The notes beneath the pieces were generated by a model that was not told the DNA's origin, made no database searches, and saw only the letters and a program-made list of their open reading frames with translations. A stretch of 64,000 nucleotides of DNA from Archivesica marissinica (lineage: Eukaryota > Mollusca > Bivalvia > Venerida > Vesicomyidae), in NCBI GenBank assembly GCA_014843695.1, contig CM026390.1:60044598-60108597 (forward strand), written 5' to 3'. Position numbers and translations under genes: made by a program. Position 1 is the stretch's first letter. The number at the start of each line of letters is the position of its first letter. Shown piece after piece: positions 12,101-27,100 of the stretch.

Positions 12101-15100
12101 TTATAGACCCTAAATGGAGCTAGAACATCGTGTTTATAGACCCTAAATGATGTCATAGATGGAGCTAGAACATTGTGTTTATAGACCCTAAATGATGCTC
12201 TAAATGGAGCTAGAACATTGTGTTTATAGACCTTAAATGGAGCTAGAACATCGTGTTTATAGACCCTAAATGATGTCATAGATGGAGCTAGAACATTGTG
12301 TTTATAGACCCTAAATGATGCTCTAAATGGAGCTAGAACATTGTGTTTATAGACCCTAAATGATGCTCTAAATGGAGCTAGAACATTGTGTTTATAGACC
12401 CTAAATGGAGCTAGAACATTGTGTTTATAGACCCTAAATGGAGCTAGAACATTGTGTTTATAGACCCTAAATGGAGCTAGAACATTGTGTTTATAGACCC
12501 TAAATGGAGCTAGAACATCGTGTTTATAGACCCTAAATGATGTCATAGATGGAGCTAGAACATTGTGTTTATAGACCCTAAATGATGCTCTAAATGGAGC
12601 TAGAACATTGTGTTTATAGACCTTAAATGGAGCTAGAACATCGTGTTTATAGACCCTAAATGATGTCATAGATGGAGCTAGAACATTGTGTTTATAGACC
12701 CTAAATGGAGCTAGAACATTGTGTTTATAGACCCTAAATGGAACTAGAACATCATGTTTATAGACCTTAAATGATGTCATAAATGGAGCTAGAACATTGT
12801 GTTTATAGACCCTAAATGGAGCTAGAACATCATGTTTATAGACCTTAAATGATGTCATAAATGGAGCTAGAACATTGTGTTTATAGACCCTAAATGGAGC
12901 TAGAACATTGTGTTTATAGACCCTAAATGGAGCTAGAACATTGTGTTTATAGACCCTAAATGATGTCATAGATGGAGCTAGAACATTGTGTTTATAGACC
13001 CTAAATGATGTCATAAATGGAGCTAGAACATTGTGTTTATAGACCTTAAATGATGCTCTAAATGGAGCTAGAACATTGTGTTTATAGACCCTAAATGATG
13101 TCATAAATGGAGCTAGAACATTGTGCTTATAGACCTTAAATGATGCTCTAAATGGAGCTAGAACATTGTGTTTATAGACTCTAAATGATGTCATAGATGG
13201 AACTAGAACATTGTGTTTATAGACCTTAAATGATGTCATAGATGGAGCTAGAACATTGTGTTTATAGACTCTAAATGATGTCATAGATGGAGCTAGAACA
13301 TTGTGTTTATAGACCTTAATGATGTCATAGATGGAGCTAGAACATTGTGTTTATAGACCTTAAATGATGTCATAAATGGAGCTAGAACATTGTGTTTATA
13401 GACCTTAAATGATGTCATAGATGGAGCTAGAACATTGTGTTTATAGACTCTAAATGATGTCATAGATGGAGCTAGAACATTGTGTTTATAGACCTTAAAT
13501 GATGTCATAGATGGAGCTAGAACATTGTGTTTATAGACTCTAAATGATGTCATAGATGGAGCTAGAACATTGTGTTTATAGACCCTAAATGATGTCATAG
13601 ATGGAGCTAGAACATTGTGTTTATAGACCCTAAATGATGTCATAGATGGAGCTAGAACATTGTGTTTATAGACCCTAAATGATGTCATAGATGGAGCTAG
13701 AACATCGTGTTTATAGACCCTAAATGATGTCATAAATGGAGCTAGAACATTGTGTTTATAGACCTTAAATGATGCTCTAAATGGAGCTAGAACATTGTGT
13801 TTATAGACCCTAAATGATGTCATAAATGGAACTAGAACATTGTGTTTATAGACCTTAAATGATGTCATAGATGGAGCTAGAACATTGTGTTTATAGACCT
13901 TAAATGATGTCATAGATGGAGCTAGAACATTGTGTTTATAGACCCTAAATGATGTCATAGATGGAGCTAGAACATTGTGTTTATAGACTCTAAATGGAGC
14001 TAGAACATCGTGTTTATAGACCCTAAATGGAGCTAGAACATCGTGTTTATAGACCCTAAATGATGTCATAGATGGAGCTAGAACATTGTGTTTATAGACT
14101 CTAAATGGAGCTAGAACATCGTGTTTATAGACCCTAAATGGAGCTAGAACATTGTGTTTATAGACCCTAAATGATGTCATAGATGGAGCTAGAACATTGT
14201 GTTTATAGACCCTAAATGATGTCATAAATGGAGCTAGAACATCATGTTTATAGACCCGAAATGATGTCATAAAGATGCCATAGATGAGGTCACTGACAGC
14301 TTGCGTTCGAAAAAGTTTAATGTTGACAACATTTCAACATGCAGTGGGCAGGTACCACCCATGCAAAGCAGTGAGAAATAAATGTGTTATTCCACTGCTT
14401 TCAACCAGTGGAATAACACATTTTATATATCATTGATAAATTTCTTCTATATTTCATTGGAAAATATAAAAGAAAACTTAAGTCGCATATTTTCCTGCAT
14501 GGATCTGAAAATAAGTCTTCATAGTCATGTGAATACATATATACATTTATATTTTCTGTAACAGGAGGGTGCCGTGTTACTGAATACTAAGCCGACCAAG
14601 GAGGTGCCACCCCATGGACTGCTCTATGTTGGACAGAGAGAGATGGCAGTTATAACTCCGGAAAATGGTACAAACAGAAAATATATAAATATACTGATGG
14701 CTGTCGTTCGCAGGTCTGATGATTGAACCTCTAATGTTACATACTGGGTCATAAGATGACCACATATACGCTTTCTCACCAATGCAACCCGGGTTTGATC
14801 CTCGGACCGGGAAGTATATGAGATGGTACGGTGGTCGCCAGATCGGACAGGTGGGTTTCCTCCGGGTTCTCCGGTTTCCTCCCATACGCATGACCACATA
14901 TACGCTTTCATCCGCGCCAATGAGAGTGATTAATATAAGTTGTTAGAACTTGCTTCGCAATCGTTGTAAAATAAATAAATAGATTTAAACAGATCTGCAT
15001 GATACAACAAATTGTATTTAGTTTAAACATTATTTATTACAGTATATTACATGTATACGAGAGAATTAACATTTTACATATAAATTAACAGCAATAGACT

Positions 15101-18100
15101 GAAAGGGATTAGAACGAAAGATATTTCATACAGTAAAACCACGCTAATCTGGACCCACCTCTAATCCGGAATCCCTACCAAACTGGACATTTTCTCCAGT
15201 CCCGATTTCTTCCTTCTATTTTCATCATAATAAAAAACCCTGTAATCAGAAACCCCTCTTATTCCGGAAGCCAGGCGAAATTTCGTAATATATTGTGTAT
15301 TTCCAACACAAAAAGTCCCTCTAATCCGGCCGTGCCAATTATGAAAGGAAGCCAGTCAAGGGATGATCCTTGTGTATTGTCATAAAAGTGACAGCATTCC
15401 ATTGTCTACCAATTGTCCTCGGCCATGTTTTCCGCAAGGATTGGAATTTGTGTTCCACTATGGAAACACCATCAGATATTAGCATCAACCAATTACTGAA
15501 ATAATAGGAGTAATCAGTACATTTTAATTTTTCAGTTTCTCCACTAAGCAAATTTTTTCATTCTGATTAACCCTTTCCCTCATAGAGATTTAGGTTAATA
15601 TACTATAATATCTCTATACAAACGACAGCCATTTAGCTATCATGCAGTGGATAAGTAATCACCATATCTATCCCACCTCCATAGATATTACTGGAACTAC
15701 ATAGAGATTTAGGTTAATATACTGTTATATTTCCATACAAACGACAGCCATTTAGCTATCATGCAGTGGATAAGTAGTCATCATATCTATCCCACCTCCA
15801 TAGATATTATTGGGACTACATGAGATTCTGGCCTTTATTACAAACATTGGATTGGCTACTACATTGTCAATGTATGTTGTATTTGTGGCGTCAAGAGGCG
15901 CTTCTATGAGGGAAAGGGTTAAAAATGATTTGGTTACAATATGAAGCATGGCATCAGCTCCATCTAAGCGTACATGTATAAGAATAGAATTATCTTTACA
16001 GGGGGAACGTTAACTGATCAAAGCGGTTAGGGTGCTCGCTTCTCACCAATGCAACCCGGGTTCGATCCTTAGACCGGGAAGTATGTGAGATGGCACCATG
16101 GTCGCCATATCAGACAGATGGGTTTTCTCCGGGTACTCTGGTTTCCTCCCACACGAATGACCACATGTACGCTTTCATCCGCGCCAACGAGAGTAATTAA
16201 TATAAGTTGTTAAAACTTGCTTCGCAATCGTTGCAAAATAAATAAAGTTTAAACTTTAAACTGATCAATGTATCTGAGACTTTGCCAAAGCTCATAATAA
16301 AGGTGTGTTTAAACTGATCAATGTATCTGAGACTTTGCCAAAGCTCACAATAAATGTGTGTTTAAACTGATCAATGTATCTGAGACTTTGCCAAAGCTCA
16401 CAATAAAGGTGTGTTTAAACTGATCAATGTATCTGAGACTTTGCCAAAGCTCACAATAAATGTGTGTTTAAACTGATCAATGTATCTGAGACTTTGCCAA
16501 AGCTCACAATAAAGTGTGTTTAAACTGATCAATGTATCTGAGACTGCCAAAGCTCACAATAAATGTGTGTTTAAACTGATCAATGTATCTGAGACTTTGC
16601 CAAAGCTCACAATAAATGTGTGTTTAAACTGATCAATGTATCTGAGACTTTGCCAAAGCTCACAATAAATGTGTGTTTAAACTGATCAATGTATCTGAGA
16701 CTTTGCCAAAGCTCACAATAAAGGTGTGTTTAAACTGATCAATGTATCTGAGACTTTGCCAAAGCTCACAATAAAGGTGTGTTTAAACTGATCAATGTAT
16801 CTGAGACTTTGCCAAAGCTCACAATAAATGTGTGTTTAAACTGATCAATGTATCTGAGACTGCCAAAGCTCACAATAAATGTGTGTTTAAACTGATCAAT
16901 GTATCTGAGACTTTGCCAAAGCTCACAATAAAGGTGTGATTAAACTGATCAATGTATCTGAGACTTTGCCAAATCTCACAATAAATGTGTGTTTAATTAA
17001 GACTATCTCATGATGTTACACTAACGTAGCAGAAATGAAAGTTGAAATTAATTTTGTGGTGGCGCAGTGGTAGCGCGTTTGCTTCAGGTGCGAAAGGTCC
17101 GGAGTTCGAGCCCCGCTGGAGCCATTACGATTGTGCCCTTAGGCAAGGCATTTAAATTCCACGTTGCCTTTTCTCTCTCCCTCATGGCGATGGATTCCAT
17201 CAGGAATGAGGTCGCGAGAGTGATTAATATAAGTTGTAAGAACTTGTTTTGCAATCGAGCTAAAATAAATTTGTATAAACTAAAAATTAATTTCTCTGAT
17301 ATACTGTCACTCACAGAGAACCTGGACACAGTTCATGACAACATGTGTCTGTACCAGTGTATAATTATTATGTTTGTTTTATGTTCGTGTTTATATGTTG
17401 TTCTGTACATCATAATACATTATCGTTTAAACATAATTTGTTGCCAAATATATACAGCAAAAGGTTTGGGCCACAAGTGCTATACACATCATAAAACGGC
17501 CCTCCCCAATACATTATGTTGTACTTGTATTAAATATAAAAACCCTCTAATCCGGAACCCCCTTTAAGCCGGGCATTTTTGTCTGGTTCGGAAGAAGCCC
17601 GGATTAAAGGAGTTTTACTGTATAGTTCTTCTAAATTGTATTCATTGTGAACAGATTTACAGCAAAACACGAAATCGATTGAATGAACTGCCACTCATAT
17701 TCAATTATTTCAATCGATTTTAATTGGTTTATACAAATTTATTTTAGCTTGATTGCGAAACAAGTTCTTATAACTTATATTAATCACTCTCGAGACCTCA
17801 TTCCTGGTGGAATCCACCGCCACGATGGAGAGAGAAGAGGCAACATGGAATTTAAATGCCTTGCCTAAGGACACAATCGTAACGGCTCAAGCGGGGATCA
17901 AACTCCAGGCCTTTCGCACCTGAAGCGAACGCGCTACCATTGCGCTATCACGACTTCCACTTTCGATTTTAATGGTCAGTTGTATCAATTTATGTAGCAT
18001 TAAAATAGATAATTGATCATTTGAATTATTGATATTATTGTTGCATTCCGGTCTTCACGCAACTCCTGATTGCCTTTTTAGTTATTTGTCTCGTCTGTGC

Positions 18101-21100
18101 TTCGTCTGTGCTTCATCTTAACCAATTCAACACTGCTCCTGGTGTATGGAGACTGCTCCTGGTGTATGGAGACTGCTCCTGGTGTATGGAGACTGATCCT
18201 GGTGTATGGAGACTGCTCCTGGTGTATGGAGACTGCTCCTGGTGTATGGACACTGCTACTGGTGTATGGAGACTGCTCCTGGTGTATGGAGACTGCTCCT
18301 GGTGTATGGAGACTGCTCCTGGTGTATGGAGACTGCTCCTGGTGTATGGAGACTGCTACTGGTGTATGGACACTGCTCCTTGTGTATGGACACTGCTACT
18401 GGTGTATGGAGACTGGTACTGGTGTATGGAGACTGCTACTGGTGTATGGACACTGCTCCTGGTGTATGGACACTGCTCCTGGTGTATGGACACTGCTACT
18501 GGTGTATGGAGACTGCTACTGGTGTCTGGACACTGCTCCTGGTGTATGGACACTGCTACTGGTGTATGGAGACTGCTACTGGTGTATGGAGACTGCTCCT
18601 GGTGTATGGAGACTGCTCCTGGTGTATGGAGACTGCTACTGGTGTATGGAGACTGCTCCTGGTGTATGGAGACTGCTACTGGTGTATGGAGACTGCTCCT
18701 GGTGTATGGAGACTGCTACTGGTGTATGGAGACTGCTCCTGGTGTATGGAGACTGCTCCTGGTGTATGGAGACTGCTACTGGTGTATTGAGACTGCTCCT
18801 GGTGTATGGAGACTGCTACTGGTGTATGGAGACTGCTACTGGTGTATGGAGACTGCTACTGGTGTATGGAGACGGCTACTGGTGTATGGAGACTGCTACT
18901 GGTGTATGGAGACTGCTCCTGGTGTATGGAGACTGCTACTGGTGTATGGAGACTGCTACTGGTGTATGGAGACTGCTCCTGGTGTATGGAGACTGCTCAT
19001 TGTGTATGGACACTGCTCCTGGTGTATGGAGACTGATCCTGGTGTATGGAGACTGCTCATTGTGTAGGGAGACTGCTACTGGTGTATGGAGACTGCTACT
19101 GGTGTATGGAGACTGCTCCTGGTGTATGGAGAGTGCTCCTGGTGTATGGAGACTGCTCCTGGTGTATGGAGACTGCTCATTGTGTATGGACACTGCTCAT
19201 TGTGTATGGACACTGCTCCTGGTGTATGGAGACTGCTACTGGTGTGTGGAGACTGCTCCTGGTGTATGGACACTGCTCCTGGTGTATGGAGACTGCTCCT
19301 GGTGTATGGAGACTGCTCCTGGTGTATGGAGACTGCTACTGGTGTATGGAGACTGCTCCTGGTGTATGGAGACTGCTACTGGTGTATGGAGACTGCTCCT
19401 GGTGTATGGAGACTGCTACTGGTGTATGGAGACTGCTCCTGGTGTATGGAGACTGCTACTGGTGTATGGAGACTGCTACTGGTGTATGGAAACTGCTACT
19501 GGTGTATGGAGACTGCTATTGGTGTATGGAGACTGCTACTGGTGTATGGAGACTGCTACTGGTGTATGGAGACTGCTACTGGTGTATGGAGACTGCTACT
19601 GGTGTATGGAGACTGCTCCTGGTGTATGGACACTGCTCCTGGTGTATGGACACTGTTCCTGGTGTATGGACACTGCTCCTGGTGTTTGGAGACTGCTCCT
19701 GGTGTATGGAGACTGCTCCTGGTGTATGGAGACTGCTCCTGGTGTATGGAGACTGCTCCTGGTGTATGGAGACTGCTCCTTGTGTATGGAGACTGCTCCT
19801 GGTGTATGGAGAGTGCTCCTGGTGTATGGAGACTGCTCCTGGTGTATGGAGACTGCTCATTGTGTATGGACACTGCTCCTGGTGTATGGAGACTGCTAAT
19901 GGTGTGTGGAGACTGCTCCTGGTGTATGGACACTGCTCCTGGTATATGGACACTGCTCCTGGTGTATGGAGACTGCTACTGGTGTATGGAGACTGCTACT
20001 GGTGTATGGAGACTGCTCCTGGTGTATGGAGACTGCTACTGGTGTGTGGAGACTGCTCCTGGTGTATGGAGACTGCTACTGGTGTGTGGAGACTGCTCCT
20101 GGTGTATGGACACTGCTCCTGGTGTATGGACACTGCTCCTGGTGTATGGAGACTGCTACTGGTGTATGGAGACTGCTACTGGTGTATGGAGACTGCTCCT
20201 GGTGTATGGAGACTGCTACTGGTGTATGGAGACTGCTCCTGGTGTATGGAGACTGCTACTGGTGTATGGAGACTGCTACTGGTGTATGGAGACTGCTACT
20301 GGTGTATGGAAACTGCTACTGGTGTATGGAGACTGCTACTGGTGTATGGAGACGGCTACTGGTGTATGGAGACTGCTACTGGTGTATGGAGACTGCTACT
20401 GGTGTATGGAGACTGCTACTGGTGTATGGAGACTGCTCCTGGTGTATGGAGACTGCTACTGGTGTATGGAGACTGCTCCTGGTGTATGGAGACTGCTACT
20501 GGTGTATGGAGACTGCTCCTGGTGTATGGACACTGCTCCTGGTGTATGGACACTGCTCCTGGTGTTTGGAGACTGCTCCTGGTGTATGGAGACTGCTCCT
20601 GGTGTATGGAGACTGCTCCTGGTATATGGAGACTGCTCCTGGTGTATGGAGACTGCTCATGGTGTATGGAGGCTGCTCCTGGTGTATGGAGACTGCTCCT
20701 GGTGTATGGAGACTGCTCCTGGTGCATGGAGGCTGCTCCTGGTGTATGGAGACTGCTACTGGTGTATGGAGACTGCTACTGGTGTATGGAGACTGCTACT
20801 GGTGTATGGAGACTGCTCCTGGTGTATGGATACTGCTACTGGTGTATGGAGATTGCTACTGGTGTATGGACACTGCTCCTGGTGTATGGAGACTGCTACT
20901 GGTGTATGGAGACTGCTACTGGTGTATGGAGACTGCTCATTGTGTAGGGAGACTGCTACTGGTGTATGGAGACTGCTACTGGTGTATGGAGACTGCTCCT
21001 GGTGTATGGAGAGTGCTCCTGGTGTATGGAGACTGCTCCTGGTGTATGGAGACTGCTCATTGTGTATGGACACTGCTCATTGTGTATGGACACTGCTCCT

Positions 21101-24100
21101 GGTGTATGGAGACTGCTACTGGTGTGTGGAGACTGCTCCTGGTGTATGGACACTGCTCCTGGTGTATGGAGACTGCTCCTGGTGTATGGAGACTGCTCCT
21201 GGTGTATGGAGACTGTGTATGGAGACTGCTACTGGTGTATGGAGACTGCTCCTGGTGTATGGAGACTGCTACTGGTGTATGGAGACTGCTCCTGGTGTAT
21301 GGAGACTGCTACTGGTGTATGGAGACTGCTCCTGGCTACTGGTGTATGGAGACTGCTACTGGTGTATGGAGACTGCTACTGGTGTATGGAGACTGCTCCT
21401 GGTGTATGGAGACTGCTACTGGTGTATGGAGACTGCTGCTGGTGTATGGAGACTGCTACTGGTGTATGGAGACTGCTCCTGGTGTATGGACACTGCTCCT
21501 GGTGTATGGAGACTGCTCCTGGTGTATGGAGACTGCTCCTGGTGTTTGGAGACTGCTCCTGGTGTATGGAGACTGCTCCTGGTGTATGGAGACTGCTCCT
21601 GGTGTATGGAGACTGCTCCTGGTGTATGGAGACTGCTCCTTGTGTATGGAGACTGCTCCTGGTGTATGGAGAGTGCTCCTGGTGTATGGAGACTGCTCCT
21701 GGTGTATGGAGACTGCTCATTGTGTATGGACACTGCTCCTGGTGTATGGAGACTGCTAATGGTGTGTGGAGACTGCTCCTGGTGTATGGACACTGCTCCT
21801 GGTATATGGACACTGCTCCTGGTGTATGGAGACTGCTACTGGTGTATGGAGACTGCTACTGGTGTATGGAGACTGCTCCTGGTGTATGGAGACTGCTACT
21901 GGTGTGTGGAGACTGCTCCTGGTGTATGGAGACTGCTACTGGTGTGTGGAGACTGCTCCTGGTGTATGGACACTGCTCCTGGTGTATGGACACTGCTCCT
22001 GGTGTATGGAGACTGCTACTGGTGTATGGAGACTGCTACTGGTGTATGGAGACTGCTCCTGGTGTATGGAGACTGCTACTGGTGTATGGAGACTGCTCCT
22101 GGTGTATGGAGACTGCTACTGGTGTATGGAGACTGCTACTGGTGTATGGAGACTGCTACTGGTGTATGGAAACTGCTACTGGTGTATGGAGACTGCTACT
22201 GGTGTATGGAGACTGCTACTGGTGTATGGAGACTGCTACTGGTGTATGGAGACTGCTACTGGTGTATGGAGACTGCTACTGGTGTATGGAGACTGCTCCT
22301 GGTGTATGGAGACTGCTACTGGTGTATGGAGACTGCTCCTGGTGTATGGAGACTGCTACTGGTGTATGGAGACTGCTCCTGGTGTATGGAGACTGCTCCT
22401 GGTGTATGGAGACTGCTCCTGGTGTATGGAGACTGCTCCTGGTGTATGGAGACTGCTCCTGGTGTATGGAGACTGCTCCTGGTGTATGGAGACTGCTCCT
22501 GGTGTATGGAGACTGCTCCTGGTGTATGGAGACTGCTCCTGGTGTATCCTGGTGTATGGAGACTGCTCCTGGTGTATGGGGAGACTGCTCCTGGTGTATG
22601 GAGACTGCTCCTGGTGTATGGAGACTGCTCCTGGTGTATGGAGACTGCTCCTGGTGTATGGAGACTGCTCCTGGTGTATGGAGACTGCTCCTGGTGTATG
22701 GAGACTGCTACTGGTGTATGGAGACTGCTCCTGGTGTATGGAGACTGCTCCTGGTGTATGGAGACTGCTACTGGTGTATGGAGACTGCTACTGGTGTATG
22801 GAGACTGCTACTGGTGTATGGAGACTGCTACTGGTGTATGGAGACTGCTACTGGTGTATGGAGACTGCTACTGGTGTATGGAGACTGCTACTGGTGTATG
22901 GAGACTGCTACTGGTGTATGGAGACTGCTACTGGTGTATGGAGACTGCTCCTGGTGTATGGACACTGCTCCTGGTGTATGGATACTGCTCCTGGTGTATG
23001 GACACTGCTCCTGGTGTATCCTGGTGTATGGAGACTGCTCCTGGTGTATGGAGACTGCTCCTGGTGTATGGAGACTGCTCCTGGTGTATGGATGCTGCTC
23101 CTGGTGTATGGAGACTGCTCCTGGTGTATGGAGACTGCTCCTGGTGTATGGAGGCTGCTCCTGGTGTATGGAGACTGCTCCTGGTGTATGGAGACTGCTC
23201 CTGGTGTATGGAGACTGCTCCTGGTGTATGGAGACTGCTCCTGGTGTATGGAGACTGCTCCTGGTGTATGGAGACTGCTCCTGGTGTATGGAGACTGCTA
23301 CTGGTGTATGGACACTGCTCCTGGTGTATGGAGACTGCTACTGGTGTATGGACACTGCTACTGGTGTATGGAGACTGCTCCTGGTGTATGGACACTGCTC
23401 CTGGTGTATGGATACTGCTCCTGGTGTATGGACACTGCTCCTGGTGTATCCTGGTGTATGGAGACTGCTCCTGGTGTATGGAGACTGCTCCTGGTGTATG
23501 GAGACTGCTCCTGGTGTATGGATGCTGCTCCTGGTGTATGGAGACTGCTCCTGGTGTATGGAGACTGCTCCTGGTGTATGGAGGCTGCTCCTTGTGTATG
23601 GAGGCTGCTCCTGGTGTATGGAGACTGCTCCTGGTGTATGGAGGCTGCTCCTGGTGTATGGAGACTGCTCCTGGTGTATGGAGACTGCTCCTGGTGTATG
23701 GAGACTGCTCCTGGTGTATGGAGACTGCTACTGGTGTATGGACACTGCTCCTGGTGTATGGAGACTGCTACTGGTGTATGGACACTGCTCCTGGTGTATG
23801 GAGACTGCTCCTGGTGTATGGAGACTGATACTGGTGTATGGAGACTGCTACTGGTGTATGGAGACTGCTACTGGTGTATGGAGACTGCTACTGGTGTATG
23901 GAGACTGCTCCTGGTGTATGGAGACTGCTACTGGTGTATGGACACTGTTCTTGGTGTATGGAGACTGCTACTGGTGTATGGACACTGTTCTTGGTGTATG
24001 GAGACTGCTCATTGTGTATGGAGACTACTCCTGGTGTATGGAGACTGCTCATTGTGTATGGAGACTGCTCCTGGTGTATGGAGACTGCTCATTGTGTATG

Positions 24101-27100
24101 GAGACTGCTCCTGGTGTATGGAGACTGCTCCTGGTGTATGGAGACTGCTCCTGGTGTATGGAGACTGCTCATTGTGTATGGAGACTGCTCCTGGTGTATG
24201 GAGAGTGCTCCTGGTGCATGGAGACTGCTACTGGTGTTTGGAGACTGCGGATTGTGTATGGAAACTGCTACTGGTGTATGGACACTGTTCTTGGTGTATG
24301 GACACTGCTCCTGGTGTATGGATACTGCTCCTGGTGTATGGACACTGCTCCTGGTGCTTGGAGACTGCTCCTGGTGTATGGAGACTGCTCCTGGTGTATG
24401 GAGACTGCTCCTGGTGTATGGAGACTGCTCCTGGTGTATGGATGCTGCTCCTGGTGTATGGAGACTGCTCCTGGTGTATGGAGACTGCTCCTGGTGTATG
24501 GAGACTGCTCCTGGTGTATGGAGACTGCTCCTGGTGTATGGAGGCTGCTCCTGGTGTATGGAGACTGCTCCTGGTGTATGGAGACTGCTCCTGGTGTATG
24601 GAGGCTGCTCCTGGTGTATGGAGACTGCTCCTGATGTATGGAGACTGCTCCTGGTGTATGGAGACTGCTACTGGTGTATGGACACTGCTCCTGGTGTATG
24701 GACACTGCTCCTGGTGTATGGAGACTGCTCCTGGTGTATGGAGACTGCTCCTGATGTATGGAGACTGCTCCTGGTGTATGGAGACTGCTCCTGGTGTATG
24801 GAGGCTGCTCCTGGTGTATGGAGACTGCTCCTGGTGTATGGAGACTGCTCCTGGTGTATGGAGGCTGCTCCTGGTGTATGGAGACTGCTCCTGATGTATG
24901 GAGACTGCTCCTGGTGTATGGAGACTGCTACTGGTGTATGGACACTGCTCCTGGTGTATGGACACTGCTCCTGGTGTATGGAGACTGCTCCTGGTGTATG
25001 GAGACTGCTCCTGGTGTATGGAGACTGCTCCTGGTGTATGGAGACTGCTCCTGGTGTATGGAGACTGCTACTGGTGTATGGAGACTGCTCCTGGTGTATG
25101 GAGACTGCTCCTGGTGTATGGAGACTGCTACTGGTGAATGGAGACTGCTCCTGGTGTATGGATACTGCTCCTGGTGTATGGAGACTGCTACTGGTGTATG
25201 GACACTGTTCTTGGTGTATGGAGACTGCTCATTGTGTATGGAGACTACTCCTGGTGTATGGAGACTGCTCATTGTGTATGGAGACTGCTCCTGGTGTATG
25301 GAGACTGCTCATTGTATATGGAGACTGCTCCGGGTGTATGGAGACTGCTCCTGGTGTATGTAGACTGCTCCTGTTGTATGGAGACTGCTCCTGGTGTATG
25401 GAGACTGCTACTGGTGTATGGAAACTGCTACTGGTGTATGGACACTGCTCCTGGTGTATGGAGACTGCTACTGGTGTATGGAGACTGCTCCTGGTGTATG
25501 GAGAGTGCTCCTGGTGTATGGAGAGTGCTCCTGGTGTATGGACACTGCTCCTGGTGTATGGAGAGTGCTCCTGGTGTATGGAGACTGCTCCTGGTGTATG
25601 GAGACTGCTCCTGGTGTATGGAGACTGCTCCTGGTGTATGGAGAGTGCTCCTGGTGCATGGAGACTGCTACTGGTGTATGGAGACTGCGGATTGTGTATG
25701 GAAACTGCTCCTGGTGTATGGAGGCTGCTCCTGGTGTATGGAGACTGCTCCTGGTGTATGGAGACTGCTCCTGGTGTATGGAGACTGCTCCTGGTGTATG
25801 GAGACTGCTACTGGTGTATGGACACTGCTCCTGGTGTATGGACACTGCTCCTGGTGTATGGAGACTGCTCCTGGTGTATGGATACTGCTCCTGGTGTATG
25901 GAGACTGCTCCTGGTGTATGGAGACTGCTACTGGTGTATGGAGACTGCTACTGGTGTATGGAGACTGCTACTGGTGTATGGAGACTGCTCCTGGTTTATG
26001 GAGACTGCTACTGGTGTATGGAGACTGCTCCTGGTGTATGGATACTGCTCCTGGTGTATGGAGACTGCTACTGGTGTATGGACACTGTTCTTGGTGTATT
26101 GAGACTGCTCATTGTGTATGGAGACTACTCCTGGTGTTTGGAGACTGCTCATTGTGTATGGAGACTGCTCCTGGTGTATGGAGACTGCTCATTGTGTATG
26201 GAGACTGCTCCTGGTGCTTGGAGACTGCTCCTGGTGTATGGAGACTGCTCCTGGTGTATGGAGACTGCTCCTGGTGTATGGAGACTGCTCCTGGTGTATG
26301 GATGCTGCTCCTGGTGTATGGAGACTGCTCCTGGTGTATGGAGACTGCTCCTGGTGTATGGAGACTGCTCCTGGTGTATGGAGACTGCTCCTGGTGTATG
26401 GAGGCTGCTCCTGGTGTATGGAGACTGCTCCTGGTGTATGGAGACTGCTCCTGGTGTATGGAGGCTGCTCCTGGTGTATGGAGACTGCTCCTGGTGTATG
26501 GAGACTGCTCCTGGTGTATGGAGACTGCTACTGGTGTATGGACACTGCTCCTGGTGTATGGACACTGCTCCTGGTGTATGGAGACTGCTCCTGGTGTATG
26601 GAGACTGCTCCTGATGTATGGAGACTGCTCCTGGTGTATGGAGACTGCTCCTGGTGTATGGAGGCTGCTCCTGGTGTATGGAGACTGCTCCTGGTGTATG
26701 GAGACTGCTCCTGGTGTATGGAGGCTGCTCCTGGTGTATGGAGACTGCTCCTGATGTATGGAGACTGCTCCTGGTGTATGGAGACTGCTACTGGTGTATG
26801 GACACTGCTCCTGGTGTATGGACACTGCTCCTGGTGTATGGAGACTGCTCCTGGTGTATGGAGACTGCTCCTGATGTATGGAGACTGCTCCTGGTGTATG
26901 GAGACTGCTCCTGGTGTATGGAGGCTGCTCCTGGTGTATGGAGACTGCTCCTGGTGTATGGAGACTGCTCCTGGTGTATGGAGACTGCTCCTGGTTTATG
27001 GAGACTGCTACTGGTGAATGGAGACTGCTCCTGGTGTATGGATACTGCCTGGTGTATGGAGACTGCTACTGGTGTATGGACACTGTCTTGGTGTATGGAG

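Noticed and set aside
16008..16270. TAACTGATCAA before SINE-B and TAAACTGATCAATG after it as a target duplication
   Set aside because: The left occurrence falls inside the SINE-B head and the right one is the satellite unit, so the match may be coincidental.
16258..16995. CRISPR-like regular spacing
   Set aside because: Units are contiguous with no variable spacers; this is a eukaryotic minisatellite. The same reasoning applies to all arrays here.
17056..17130. Possible tRNA gene
   Set aside because: A and B boxes are present, but the sequence continues into a repeated SINE body with further copies in the window; the same applies to 9901, 16008, 28776 (reverse) and 47968.
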